Below, one piece after another: positions 1-7,197 of a stretch of DNA of 9,616 bases. The notes beneath the pieces are model-generated. The model ran no database searches. It saw nothing but the letters and a program-made list of their open reading frames with translations, and was not told the origin of the DNA. Numbering within the stretch: the first letter of the stretch is position 1; every line of letters begins with the position of its first letter. Location: assembly GCA_905193085.1 (NCBI GenBank), contig CAJJNI010000083.1, positions 1 through 9,616 on the forward strand, written 5' to 3'. This DNA is from an uncultured Lachnospiraceae bacterium (GTDB taxonomy: Bacteria > Bacillota > Clostridia > Lachnospirales > Lachnospiraceae). Position numbers and translations under genes: made by a program.

Positions 1-3000
1 TCGGCAAGTTCTTTCTTTTTTTCCTGCAATTTTAAAATTCGCTCTTCTATTGAATTTTTGGCAATTAATTTAATTACATTTACTTTGTTTTTCTGGCCGA
101 TACGGTGTGCGCGGTCAGTTGCCTGGTTCTGTGCTGCAACATTCCACCAAGGGTCATAGTGTATTACGATATCTGCCGCGGTAAGATTAAGTCCTGTTCC
201 ACCGGCTTTTAACGAAATTAAAAATACATCTGCCCCGCCTTCCTGAAAAGCTTCAACAAGCTCTCTTCTTTTCTTTTTTGATGTACTGCCTGTAAGCATA
301 AACACACTTAAATTATTCTGCTGTAACTTTTCTTTAAGAATATCGAGCATAGTTGTAAACTGTGAGAAAAGAAGAATTTTATGTCCGCTTGAAATTCCGT
401 TTTCTATATAATTTACACATGTAGTAAGTTTTGCCGATTCTTTGTTATAATTTTCATACACAAGTGACGGGTCACAGCAAATCTGACGGAGCTTTGTAAG
501 CTCTGCAAGAATCTGTAATTTATTTTCCTGAAAATCTTTATTTGATGATTTTTTCAGGCTGCTTAAAATTTTCTTCTCTGCCGCCATATATATTTTTTCC
601 TGCTCATTTTCAAATCTGGCATATACTACTTCTTCTATTTTATCAGGCAAATCTTTTAAAACATCTTTTTTAAGACGCCTCATAATAAATGGCGAAATCA
701 TCTTATGAAGCCTTACAAGTGCTGTTTTTTCATCTTTATCGGTGCCCGGAAGTATCTTTTCTTCAAAAACTTCTTTAAAATATTTATAGCTGAACAGATA
801 ACCCGGCATAAGATATTCAAAAATACTCCAAAGCTCACTTAAACGGTTTTCTATAGGGGTTCCGGTGAGTGCAAATCTTCTCTTGCTGTTTATAGTCTTT
901 ACTGCTTTTGCGGCAAGTGTTGATGCATTCTTTATATACTGTGCTTCATCTATAATTTCACAGTCAAATTCTATAGTTTTGTACAGTGATATATCACGCT
1001 TAAGTAAATCGTAAGAAGTAATCACAACATCATATTCTGATACATTATTTAACAGCTCTTCTCTTTCTGCGGCAGTTCCGACTATTGAACAGACCTTCAT
1101 CTGCGGTGTAAATTTATTAAATTCACTTTCCCAGTTGTACACTAAAGAAGCAGGACAAATCACGATATTACAGCCGCCTTTCTCAGAATACAGATATGTT
1201 ATCATTTCAAGTGTCTTTCCAAGACCCATATCATCAGCTAAAACACCGCCAAATCCAAGCTTTGAAATTACTTTTGCCCACTTAAAGCCATCAACCTGAT
1301 ATGGTCTTAGCTGCGCATTTATATCGGAAGGAATATCAAATTTCTGATTCTTAACTTCTTCAAAAGAATTGATAAGATTATCATACATTGAATCCTTTGA
1401 TATAAAAATATTTGACAGATTATCTTTAACTAAAGAATCAAGATAAAGTGCCCGATACATCGGAAGCTGCACAGTGCCACTTCTAAGCTGCTTATCTGTA
1501 AGCCTGAAATCTTCCTGCAAATCATTTAAAAACTCCAGTCCCTCATCACTAATATTTAAAAGCTCTCCTGATTTTAATCTGTGATATTTCCTTTTTCTCC
1601 TATAGGAATCAAGTATATCGTTGAGTTCTTTCATAGACATGCCTTCAATATTCCATGACACATCAAGTAAATCTCCTTTTATAGATAATCCGGTTGAAAT
1701 CTTAGGAAGTCTTGTTACCTTTATTTTCTTAAATTCATCTGAAGCATAGACATCTGCTAACTGTTCAATCTCGCCTACGCCGTATTCAACCAAATCAGCG
1801 AGCAAATCATCATTATCCCCCAAAATATAAAATTTGTTGTTCTGCGATTTAACAGGGAAATATTTTCTTATAATCTTTCTTAAATTGTATTCACTCTGTA
1901 AATCTCTGTAAGTCTCATGTTCATCGGCCATTGAGCTTAAATAATGCTCTTTATCGCCATAAATTGCTTTTGCATGACAGATAATGTTATTCCCGTCTAT
2001 ATCAAAATAAACCTCGTACTTTCCCTCTTCTTTTTCATAAATGTCAAAATCAACACCCTGTATATCAACATTCATATACTTTTCCATGACTGGCAGTATT
2101 GTATTTGCAAATGACATATAATCCTGTTCATACAGTGTAAATGGCTGCACTGTATCTTCAAAATTATCATAATAACCCCGTGCATATGAATTCGTATGGT
2201 TTGAATTTTCTATAAGAGGCATAATATTTTTCATTTTGTCAGAATATTTATTTGACACACAGTATAAAATATCCTCATACAAAATATAAACTGTTCCATT
2301 GCCATAATATATCTTTGTTTTTGGAAAAGAAATTTCAGTTTTCTTTCCATTATCTGTTCCTGTTATAGCAACGGGCAGTTTAATATCCTCTTCTTTAACC
2401 AGAATACTTTTCTTAGTGCTTGAATAATCTTCTATTACGCTCATTTCCCTGTTTTTGAACATGGAAATAAAATTATCAGCCAACGATTCTGTTATTACAA
2501 TATACCTTTTATCTGAATAGGCATATACAGTATCAAAATCCTGTGGATATCTTAATGACAGCAAAAAATCAATGTATGTAAGAGACTCTGCTGAAAAAGC
2601 ATCTCTTTCGTGTACAAACTCAAGACTTTTTCCGTATTTTACAAACTCTTTGTTCTTTACAGCCCTGACAAAACTATATATATTTTTTACTACATACATT
2701 CTGTCAATTCCGACTTTCCATTCAACAAGCATACGGTTTTTGTTAAAATGGACATATGGCTCCAGAACAACATTCATAGTCTCAAAATCGTCTCTGTACT
2801 TATTCTTTTCATCAATAGAATAATTCGTAATTGCTTCGAGTAATTCCCTTGAGCTTCTGTTTGAAGAAAAACCATTTGTTGTAAATGTTCTGCCTGATGC
2901 TGACGCATAAGCTGTATTTAAGTAATTATCAAGTCTTTTCTTTTTATTATTAAAATTAAAAAAATCATCATCAGCCTGTACATCATCAAAATCATCAATA

Positions 3001-3383
3001 TTATCATATTTAATTGATTTTACTGCGCCTATTGAATTATCATTTATATATTCTTCTACTACTATAGTATCATATTCAAAATTAATCTGCAGGGCCACAG
3101 CAACCAAATGTTTACAAAAACCCCCATATGTAGAAAAAGCAGGACAGGAACAGAAGTATTCTTTTAAGCGTGCCTTATTTTCATTAACCTCTAATTCTAT
3201 GGAAACCCCGTATGTCTTTCCTCTGCTTCCCAATACTTCAGAAGAAAATTCAACACTGCGCTCCCCTGTTTTAGAAATACTAAGGTCAATGAACTCTTCA
3301 TTTTTAAAAATCTGTTTTCCCTTTGAATAAGTACTGTCTAAGGCACCTTTTCTTTTTATTAACTGTTCATCAATAACTTCCAT
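1..3383 (-). CDS. SNF2-family DEAD/DEAH-box helicase with N-terminal SWIM zinc finger (3' end cut by window edge)
   Basis: A single open frame of 1127 codons continues past base 1. It encodes a cytoplasmic, ATP-dependent DNA translocase of the bacterial SNF2 family; the cellular role of these proteins is poorly defined. Residues about 78-92 carry a SWIM finger (C78-S-C80, then C90-K-H92). The middle is the poorly conserved region seen in bacterial SNF2 proteins. The motor has Walker A DDMGLGKT (K723), motif II DEAQ (812-815), motif III ALTGTPIENRLSELWS, and motif VI QATDRAHRIGQ (1087-1097). Only the last few tens of residues should be missing, since the frame ends 30 residues after motif VI. 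The ATG at 3383 has AGAGGT seven bases upstream. It lies 118 bp after the antiporter stop with no convincing terminator between, so read-through is possible. Family assignment is very safe; function beyond DNA translocation is not known. Confidence 0.95.
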   Translation of the reverse strand, partial: MEVIDEQLIKRKGALDSTYSKGKQIFKNEEFIDLSISKTGERSVEFSSEVLGSRGKTYGVSIELEVNENKARLKEYFCSCPAFSTYGGFCKHLVAVALQINFEYDTIVVEEYINDNSIGAVKSIKYDNIDDFDDVQADDDFFNFNNKKKRLDNYLNTAYASASGRTFTTNGFSSNRSSRELLEAITNYSIDEKNKYRDDFETMNVVLEPYVHFNKNRMLVEWKVGIDRMYVVKNIYSFVRAVKNKEFVKYGKSLEFVHERDAFSAESLTYIDFLLSLRYPQDFDTVYAYSDKRYIVITESLADNFISMFKNREMSVIEDYSSTKKSILVKEEDIKLPVAITGTDNGKKTEISFPKTKIYYGNGTVYILYEDILYCVSNKYSDKMKNIMPLIENSNHTNSYARGYYDNFEDTVQPFTLYEQDYMSFANTILPVMEKYMNVDIQGVDFDIYEKEEGKYEVYFDIDGNNIICHAKAIYGDKEHYLSSMADEHETYRDLQSEYNLRKIIRKYFPVKSQNNKFYILGDNDDLLADLVEYGVGEIEQLADVYASDEFKKIKVTRLPKISTGLSIKGDLLDVSWNIEGMSMKELNDILDSYRRKRKYHRLKSGELLNISDEGLEFLNDLQEDFRLTDKQLRSGTVQLPMYRALYLDSLVKDNLSNIFISKDSMYDNLINSFEEVKNQKFDIPSDINAQLRPYQVDGFKWAKVISKLGFGGVLADDMGLGKTLEMITYLYSEKGGCNIVICPASLVYNWESEFNKFTPQMKVCSIVGTAAEREELLNNVSEYDVVITSYDLLKRDISLYKTIEFDCEIIDEAQYIKNASTLAAKAVKTINSKRRFALTGTPIENRLSELWSIFEYLMPGYLFSYKYFKEVFEEKILPGTDKDEKTALVRLHKMISPFIMRRLKKDVLKDLPDKIEEVVYARFENEQEKIYMAAEKKILSSLKKSSNKDFQENKLQILAELTKLRQICCDPSLVYENYNKESAKLTTCVNYIENGISSGHKILLFSQFTTMLDILKEKLQQNNLSVFMLTGSTSKKKRRELVEAFQEGGADVFLISLKAGGTGLNLTAADIVIHYDPWWNVAAQNQATDRAHRIGQKNKVNVIKLIAKNSIEERILKLQEKKKELA

Positions 3384-3390
3384 TTTAAAT

Positions 3391-3434
3391 ACCTCTATCC
3401 CGCCTGTAATAAGCAGATATTCAAAATCCGCCAA
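3391..3434 (-). promoter_or_regulatory. Possible weak promoter and ribosome binding site of the SNF2 helicase gene
   Basis: On the minus strand TTGGCG (3429-3434) and TATTAC (3406-3411) are separated by 17 bp, each matching 4 of 6 consensus bases. The predicted start of transcription would leave a leader of only about 18 bases containing AGAGGT (3391-3396), which is seven bases from the ATG. The ribosome binding site is convincing. The promoter is a weak match and may be chance. Confidence 0.3.
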
Positions 3435-3501
3435 ATTTTCCTTTAAACAAATAACATTTAAGCATGTAATAAAACTTTTTGTAATCCGGATAAAAGTCAG
3501 A

Positions 3502-4527
3502 CTATGCCATCACAAACTGAATTACGCTGTAAGCTGCGTATATAACAAGAAGTAATGCGCCCTGCCATCTGAAACCTTTTTTCTTAATTACGAATGGCAA
3601 AATAAATAATAACATTACTAACAGACCAACCGGTGCTGTAAGCATAAATGATTCCTTCTGTGAAATACCAATACCTGTTGCAGTTGCCGGAATACCGATA
3701 ACAAGAAGTAAATTAAGAGTATTTGCGCCTATAATATTACCAACTGAAACATTAGAGTATCCCTTAATCATGGAACTTATCGCTGTTACAAATTCAGGAA
3801 GTGATGTTCCAAGTGCAATAAATGTAACAGAAATAACTGCTTCCGGCACACCTACTTTAGCAGCAATACTTGCTCCACAGTTTACAAGGAATTTAGCTCC
3901 GACAAATAAAACAGCCGCACATATTACAAGTGTAATAACAGCTTTTGCAACTGAACCATCAGTATCGTCACCTTCTTCTGCTTCTTCATCATCTACGCCT
4001 GAAAGCTTAATGCTAAGATATGCATAAAGACAGAATGCAAGTAATAAGAATATTCCTGCTATACGGTTAATTCCGCCTGTTAAAAGACCTACTGTTGATA
4101 CAATAACATATACTGCAAAGAACAGAATACTTCTCCAGCCGATACTTGAAACAGACACACTCTTTGATGGCTTAAAAAGCTGTGTTACGGCTGCAATAAG
4201 TGCCGTGTTGCATACAATTGAACCAAATGCATTACCAACTGCCATATCACCACCTGCTCCGCCTGAAAATGCAGCAGTTGTTGATACCAGAATTTCAGGT
4301 AATGTTGTACCAAGACTTACAATTGTAGCACCAACGATAATTTCCGGAATACCAAGTTTCTTAGAAATTGTTATGGACGCATCGACAAACCTATCTCCGC
4401 CAAACATAATAAGTAACAGACCAATTATAAAGAAAATAACTGCACTTACAAACTGGCCTGTTCCTGCTGTAAAATAACTCTGAGCTACAGCAAAATCTCC
4501 TGCAAATAAATTTTGTAAAAGTTCCAT
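3502..4527 (-). CDS. Sodium/calcium antiporter of the CaCA family (YrbG-like)
   Basis: An integral membrane protein of 341 residues with about ten hydrophobic segments. The CaCA hallmark is an internally duplicated alpha repeat, and both copies are visible: LGTTLPE (72-78) with GNAFGSIVCN (98-107), and LGTSLPE (239-245) with GNIIGANTLN (263-272). The acidic residue of each LPE and the GN..G..N motifs form the ion site in this family. The two halves are joined by a strongly acidic loop at 178-190 (DDEEAEEGDD). Length is usual for YrbG-type exchangers, which are predicted to swap cytosolic Ca2+ for Na+ or H+; the actual ion here cannot be read from sequence. The ATG at 4527 has GGAG six bases upstream. 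It has its own consensus promoter and appears to be an independent unit or the front of a two-gene unit with the helicase. Confidence 0.95.
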   Translation of the reverse strand: MELLQNLFAGDFAVAQSYFTAGTGQFVSAVIFFIIGLLLIMFGGDRFVDASITISKKLGIPEIIVGATIVSLGTTLPEILVSTTAAFSGGAGGDMAVGNAFGSIVCNTALIAAVTQLFKPSKSVSVSSIGWRSILFFAVYVIVSTVGLLTGGINRIAGIFLLLAFCLYAYLSIKLSGVDDEEAEEGDDTDGSVAKAVITLVICAAVLFVGAKFLVNCGASIAAKVGVPEAVISVTFIALGTSLPEFVTAISSMIKGYSNVSVGNIIGANTLNLLLVIGIPATATGIGISQKESFMLTAPVGLLVMLLFILPFVIKKKGFRWQGALLLVIYAAYSVIQFVMA

Positions 4528-4572
4528 TTTTTTCTCCTTCTCTGTAATTTACTTAACATTTTGCAAATATTA

Positions 4573-4601
4573 ATTATATAAAAAATTATTTTTCATGTCA
4601 A
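4573..4601 (-). promoter_or_regulatory. Perfect sigma-A promoter of the antiporter gene
   Basis: The minus strand has TTGACA (4596-4601), a 17-bp spacer, and TATAAT (4573-4578): all twelve consensus bases at ideal spacing. The -35 box overlaps the histidine kinase stop codon (4598-4600). Transcription should begin near 4566, giving a leader of about 38 bases with GGAG just before the ATG at 4527. This predicts strong transcription of the antiporter independent of the two-component operon. Confidence 0.85.
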
Positions 4602-5395
4602 TCACTTTCAGGCAGGTCTACATAAAAAACTGAACCTTCCAAAAGCCTGCTCTCACAATGTATATTTCCTTTGTGCTGTGTTATTATAGTCTTTACGATT
4701 GCAAGTCCAAGACCACTCCCACTGTCAGCATCAGGGGTTCTTGCCTTTGATACCTGATATGTATGTTCAAATATCCTATTCAGATTCTCCGGTGCAATGC
4801 CAATTCCGGTATCAGCGACAAAAAAAGTAACACCATTTTTATTTTTGTAAGCTCCTATGGTGATTTTATCATTTTCAGAAGAATATTTTACAGCATTAGA
4901 AGTAAGATTATCGAGTACACGAACCATTTTCTCTGCATCAATATTTACACATACATTTAAATCAACAGGCATATCAAGTATACACACTCTTTTTTTATCA
5001 TATCTCAGTGAAAAATTGTAAAAATACTCTTCAAGAAATGCTCCAAGTTCTATTACTTCAAAATTATAAATACTCTCTTTCTGCTGCTCTAATGTCAAAA
5101 GGAAATACATATCCTGTATTAAGTTCTGCAGTCCTTTCGTCCTTTTATCCATAATTCCAAGAACTTTATCAAATTCTTCCATATCAAATATATCTTTATC
5201 TCTCATTGCTATAAGATAATCTATAGAACTTCTCAGAGCATTAACCGGTGCCCGCAAATCATGCGCAATATCTGACATCATTCTTGTACGCTCTTCCTCG
5301 TCCTGTTTTATTTTTTTATTTGCCTCAAGAAGCTGCATCGTTAAATCTTCAACTTCCAGAATTTTCGGCTCCGTAAAAGACATATTCTCTTTCAT
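4598..5395 (-). CDS. Soluble sensor histidine kinase (HisKA + HATPase_c)
   Basis: A 265-residue kinase that should autophosphorylate and pass phosphate to the response regulator encoded just upstream. An N-terminal charged, probably coiled-coil stretch (about 10-42) leads into the HisKA dimerisation helix with the phospho-acceptor H45 in DIAHDLRAP. The ATP-binding domain shows the N box LDNLTSNAVKYS (161-172), G1 box DTGIGI (195-200), an F-box-like RIFEHTYQ (207-214) and G2 box GSGLGL (226-231). There is no hydrophobic segment and no recognisable PAS, GAF or other input domain, so it must sense inside the cell or through a partner. The ATG at 5395 is chosen because AGAGGG lies seven bases upstream; Met5 has no such site. 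It is 16 bp behind the regulator gene, so the two are clearly one operon. Confidence 0.93.
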   Translation of the reverse strand: MKENMSFTEPKILEVEDLTMQLLEANKKIKQDEEERTRMMSDIAHDLRAPVNALRSSIDYLIAMRDKDIFDMEEFDKVLGIMDKRTKGLQNLIQDMYFLLTLEQQKESIYNFEVIELGAFLEEYFYNFSLRYDKKRVCILDMPVDLNVCVNIDAEKMVRVLDNLTSNAVKYSSENDKITIGAYKNKNGVTFFVADTGIGIAPENLNRIFEHTYQVSKARTPDADSGSGLGLAIVKTIITQHKGNIHCESRLLEGSVFYVDLPESD

Positions 5396-5411
5396 AAACT
5401 TACCCTCTGTA

Positions 5412-6092
5412 CTATTTTACAACAAATTTATATCCTTTAGACCATACTGTCTCTATTATTTCTACACCCTTAGTATATAAATCAAGTTTTTTTCTGAGGC
5501 GGCTTACCTGAACCATTACAACACGTCTGTCATCAGGAGTATAAGCACCAAACATTTCTTTTCCTATTTCTTCAAAAGTAACAAGATTTTCTTTTCTTTC
5601 TATCAAAAGTATTAAAAGCTGGTATTCACGCTTAGAAAGTGCAATTTCTTCATTCTGCCACAAAACTTTGTGCGATATTTCATCAATAGAAAGACTACCA
5701 AATGTTTTCTTTGTTGTTGAATCATATGACCTGCTTCTTCTTATATTAGCCATTATTCTTGCTTTCATCTCCGGAAGGCTGCATGGTTTTTCAAGATAAT
5801 CATCTGCTCCTGATTCAAAGCCTTTAATTTTATCTGCTTCTTCTACTTTTCCAGACAGAAACAATATAGGAGCATTTGTTCTTTTTCTGAAAAGTGTGCA
5901 TGCCTCAAAACCGTCAATTCCAGGCATCATTACATCTAACACAATTAAATCCGGTCTGAAAGCTGTCAAAAGCCCTGAACCTTCCATTACAGTAGCTGCT
6001 GTACTTACCTCAAACCCTTCAGACTCGAAATATTTTTTGTTAATATCTAATACTTCTGCATCATCATCAATAAACAAAAGCTTTTCGCCCAT
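5412..6092 (-). CDS. OmpR/PhoB-family response regulator
   Basis: A 226-residue DNA-binding regulator. The receiver domain (about 4-115) has the acidic pocket D9-D10-D11, phospho-acceptor D53 in VLDVMMPG, switch residue S80 in LFLSG and K102 in EKP. A winged-helix Trans_reg_C domain fills about 128-226, with the typical LSKREYQLLILL and VSRLRKKL helices and the terminal WSKGYKFVV hairpin. The frame is open to a GTG at 6101, but that codon abuts the only Shine-Dalgarno-like run (AAAGGG, 6101-6106). The ATG at 6092, eight bases behind that run, is therefore the better start, giving MGEKLLFIDDD. It lies directly before its kinase. Family members usually bind tandem direct repeats near promoters. 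Targets are unknown; the adjacent RiPP cluster is a candidate by position only. Confidence 0.94.
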   Translation of the reverse strand: MGEKLLFIDDDAEVLDINKKYFESEGFEVSTAATVMEGSGLLTAFRPDLIVLDVMMPGIDGFEACTLFRKRTNAPILFLSGKVEEADKIKGFESGADDYLEKPCSLPEMKARIMANIRRSRSYDSTTKKTFGSLSIDEISHKVLWQNEEIALSKREYQLLILLIERKENLVTFEEIGKEMFGAYTPDDRRVVMVQVSRLRKKLDLYTKGVEIIETVWSKGYKFVVK

Positions 6093-6100
6093 CAAAAACA

Positions 6101-6106
6101 CCCTTT
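6101..6106 (-). promoter_or_regulatory. Ribosome binding site that sets the response regulator start
   Basis: AAAGGG on the minus strand sits eight bases before the ATG at 6092 and directly touches the alternative GTG at 6101. The spacing favours the ATG, so the protein has 226 rather than 229 residues. Confidence 0.65.
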
Positions 6107-6136
6107 CAATGTAACAAATTTATTTTTAAATGTTAA

Positions 6137-6162
6137 AGAGCCTTCTTAAACCAGAAGACTCT
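6137..6162 (-). terminator. Terminator hairpin after the PqqD-like gene
   Basis: Minus-strand RNA can form a 10-bp stem (AGAGUCUUCU with AGAAGGCUCU, one G-U pair) around a six-base loop GGUUUA, followed by UUUAACAUUUAAAAAU. The stem is sound, but the uridine tract is interrupted, so termination may be partial. It lies 18 bases after the PqqD-like stop codon and before the response regulator, which separates the RiPP cluster from the two-component operon. Confidence 0.6.
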
Positions 6163-6180
6163 CTTTATAAATTTTCACAA

Positions 6181-6453
6181 TTACTTTATATCAATAAATC
6201 CATTTTCTTTAAGCTGCTCTAAAAACTGTATCACTGATGTTAAACATTCATTTTTGTCTACATCATACACTTTCAACAATTTATTTACAATTTCTTCCAC
6301 TGTAGTTTCTTCCTGTATGTAATCCCAGATATCGTTAGCTGAGCCTTTGAGCAGAAAATATTTTCCTGTCTCAAAATCGACCATTGCCTTTTCGTCATTA
6401 AGACATGTTACCTCAAGATTTTTAATTAATTTAATGCCTGTTGTCAACTCCAT
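6181..6453 (-). CDS. PqqD-family RiPP recognition element protein (lasso peptide B1-like)
   Basis: A 90-residue soluble protein with the PqqD pattern: a beta-rich N-terminal half (VTCLNDEKAMVDFETGKYFLL, about 15-35, matching the usual 'ETG.YF.L' turn), the 'A.DIWDYI' helix (39-46), TVEEIVNKL (51-59), a YDVD segment and a final helix ending ENGFIDI. In RiPP pathways such stand-alone domains bind the leader of the precursor peptide and deliver it to the processing enzymes. In lasso systems the partner is the B2 peptidase, which is encoded divergently 156 bp away. The ATG at 6453 has AGGAGG at 6462-6467, eight bases upstream, and a strong promoter. The gene sits alone between that promoter and a hairpin terminator. 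PqqD-like proteins also serve radical-SAM pathways, but none is visible here; the B2 neighbour decides for lasso type. Confidence 0.9.
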   Translation of the reverse strand: MELTTGIKLIKNLEVTCLNDEKAMVDFETGKYFLLKGSANDIWDYIQEETTVEEIVNKLLKVYDVDKNECLTSVIQFLEQLKENGFIDIK

Positions 6454-6487
6454 TTTGTATTCCTCCTACACAACATTATTTGGTATA

Positions 6488-6517
6488 ATTTTACCATATT
6501 TAAAAATATTTTGTCAA
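6488..6517 (-). promoter_or_regulatory. Strong promoter of the PqqD-like gene, with an inverted repeat at the -10
   Basis: The minus strand shows TTGACA (6512-6517), an 18-bp spacer and TAAAAT (6488-6493), preceded by TGG as an extended -10. An inverted repeat TGGTA (6481-6485) ... TACCA (6492-6496), with six bases between, covers the -10 and the expected start near 6481 and may be an operator. The leader is about 28 bases long and ends in AGGAGG. Confidence 0.75.
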
Positions 6518-6544
6518 TTTATTGTTGATTTTCCCTATATAAAA

Positions 6545-6573
6545 TTGACTTAATATTAATTTCATGTTATAAT
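6545..6573 (+). promoter_or_regulatory. Strong promoter of the lasso B2 peptidase gene
   Basis: TTGACT (6545-6550) and a perfect TATAAT (6568-6573) are separated by 17 bp, with TGT immediately before the -10 giving an extended -10 element. Transcription should begin near 6580. Its -35 lies 27 bp from the -35 of the divergent PqqD-like promoter, so the two genes are driven back to back from one short control region. Confidence 0.8.
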
Positions 6574-6596
6574 ACTCCTATTAAAGATTACCGAAA

Positions 6597-6603
6597 TGAG
6601 GGG
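6597..6603 (+). promoter_or_regulatory. Ribosome binding site that sets the B2 start
   Basis: TGAGGGG ends six bases before the ATG at 6610. The in-frame TTG at 6604 directly abuts it and cannot use it well, so the ATG start and a 154-residue product are preferred. Confidence 0.7.
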
Positions 6604-6609
6604 TTGTAT

Positions 6610-7074
6610 ATGAATTTTAATCCTAAAAATCAAGACAATGTATTTTCTCTTGCATGGCGTTTTATCACCAAGAATCCTGAAAAACTTACTACTATCAGGA
6701 TTATCTTTCTTTCTGCATGGTACCGTTTCCGTATACTCACTGTAAAAATGTCAAAGCTTCAAAAGACCTTCGGCATCAGAGATGAAGAATCCCCGTGCGA
6801 ACTTGATATTGAAGACCAGAAGTGCGCTTACCGTATCGGAATGCGTGTAGAACACACATGCAATAGAACACCCTGGCAGAGCAAATGTCTTGTAAAGGCA
6901 CTTACTGCATCACATTTGCTAAAAAAGCGCGGCATATCCCACACACTCTATCTTGGTGTAGGACAAAACGACTCTAAAATGATTGCTCATGCATGGCTTA
7001 GAAGCGGCCGCTTATATGTAACCGGTGGAAATGGCAGCAACTATTCTATGGTTGCCAAGTTCTGTAATAAATAA
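6610..7074 (+). CDS. Lasso peptide B2-type leader peptidase (transglutaminase-like fold)
   Basis: A 154-residue protein matching the lasso B2/McjB C-terminal peptidase family. B2 enzymes remove the leader from the precursor with help of the PqqD-like B1 protein. The N-terminal third is the usual basic/hydrophobic helix region (ITKNPEKLTTIRIIFLSAWY). The peptidase core has the nucleophile C93 in TPWQSKCLVKALTA, then the KKRGISHTLYLGVG strand, and H127 in MIAHAWLRSGRLYVTGGNG. The acidic third residue found about 12 positions after the histidine in McjB is not seen; the segment reads VTGG, which may be a subfamily trait. Length fits stand-alone B2 proteins. It reads divergently from B1 and convergently with the exporter, 123 bp apart, with no clear terminator in the gap. 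No cyclase gene accompanies it here. Confidence 0.9.
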   Translation: MNFNPKNQDNVFSLAWRFITKNPEKLTTIRIIFLSAWYRFRILTVKMSKLQKTFGIRDEESPCELDIEDQKCAYRIGMRVEHTCNRTPWQSKCLVKALTASHLLKKRGISHTLYLGVGQNDSKMIAHAWLRSGRLYVTGGNGSNYSMVAKFCNK

Positions 7075-7197
7075 TCAATACTACATCTATCAAACTTACC
7101 AAAACCATTTCTCACAAAGCAGCCCGTCAGTACAAATAGTACCGTCAAATACTACTTATATCAAAGTCATAAACTCATTCCATTAATAATATATCCA

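Noticed and set aside
2572..2843. Plus-strand open frames inside the helicase gene
   Set aside because: The minus-strand helicase frame is continuous and rich in family motifs; the plus-strand frames lack ribosome sites and recognisable features.
3435..3501. TCCGGA palindrome after the antiporter stop as a terminator
   Set aside because: A six-base palindrome with no loop cannot fold as a stable hairpin, and the following A/T runs are not a terminator by themselves.
7075..7197. Terminator between the convergent B2 and exporter genes
   Set aside because: Only 4-bp GTAC self-pairing and a short direct repeat CCATTAAT (7176-7183, 7195-7202) were seen; no stem with a U-run on either strand.
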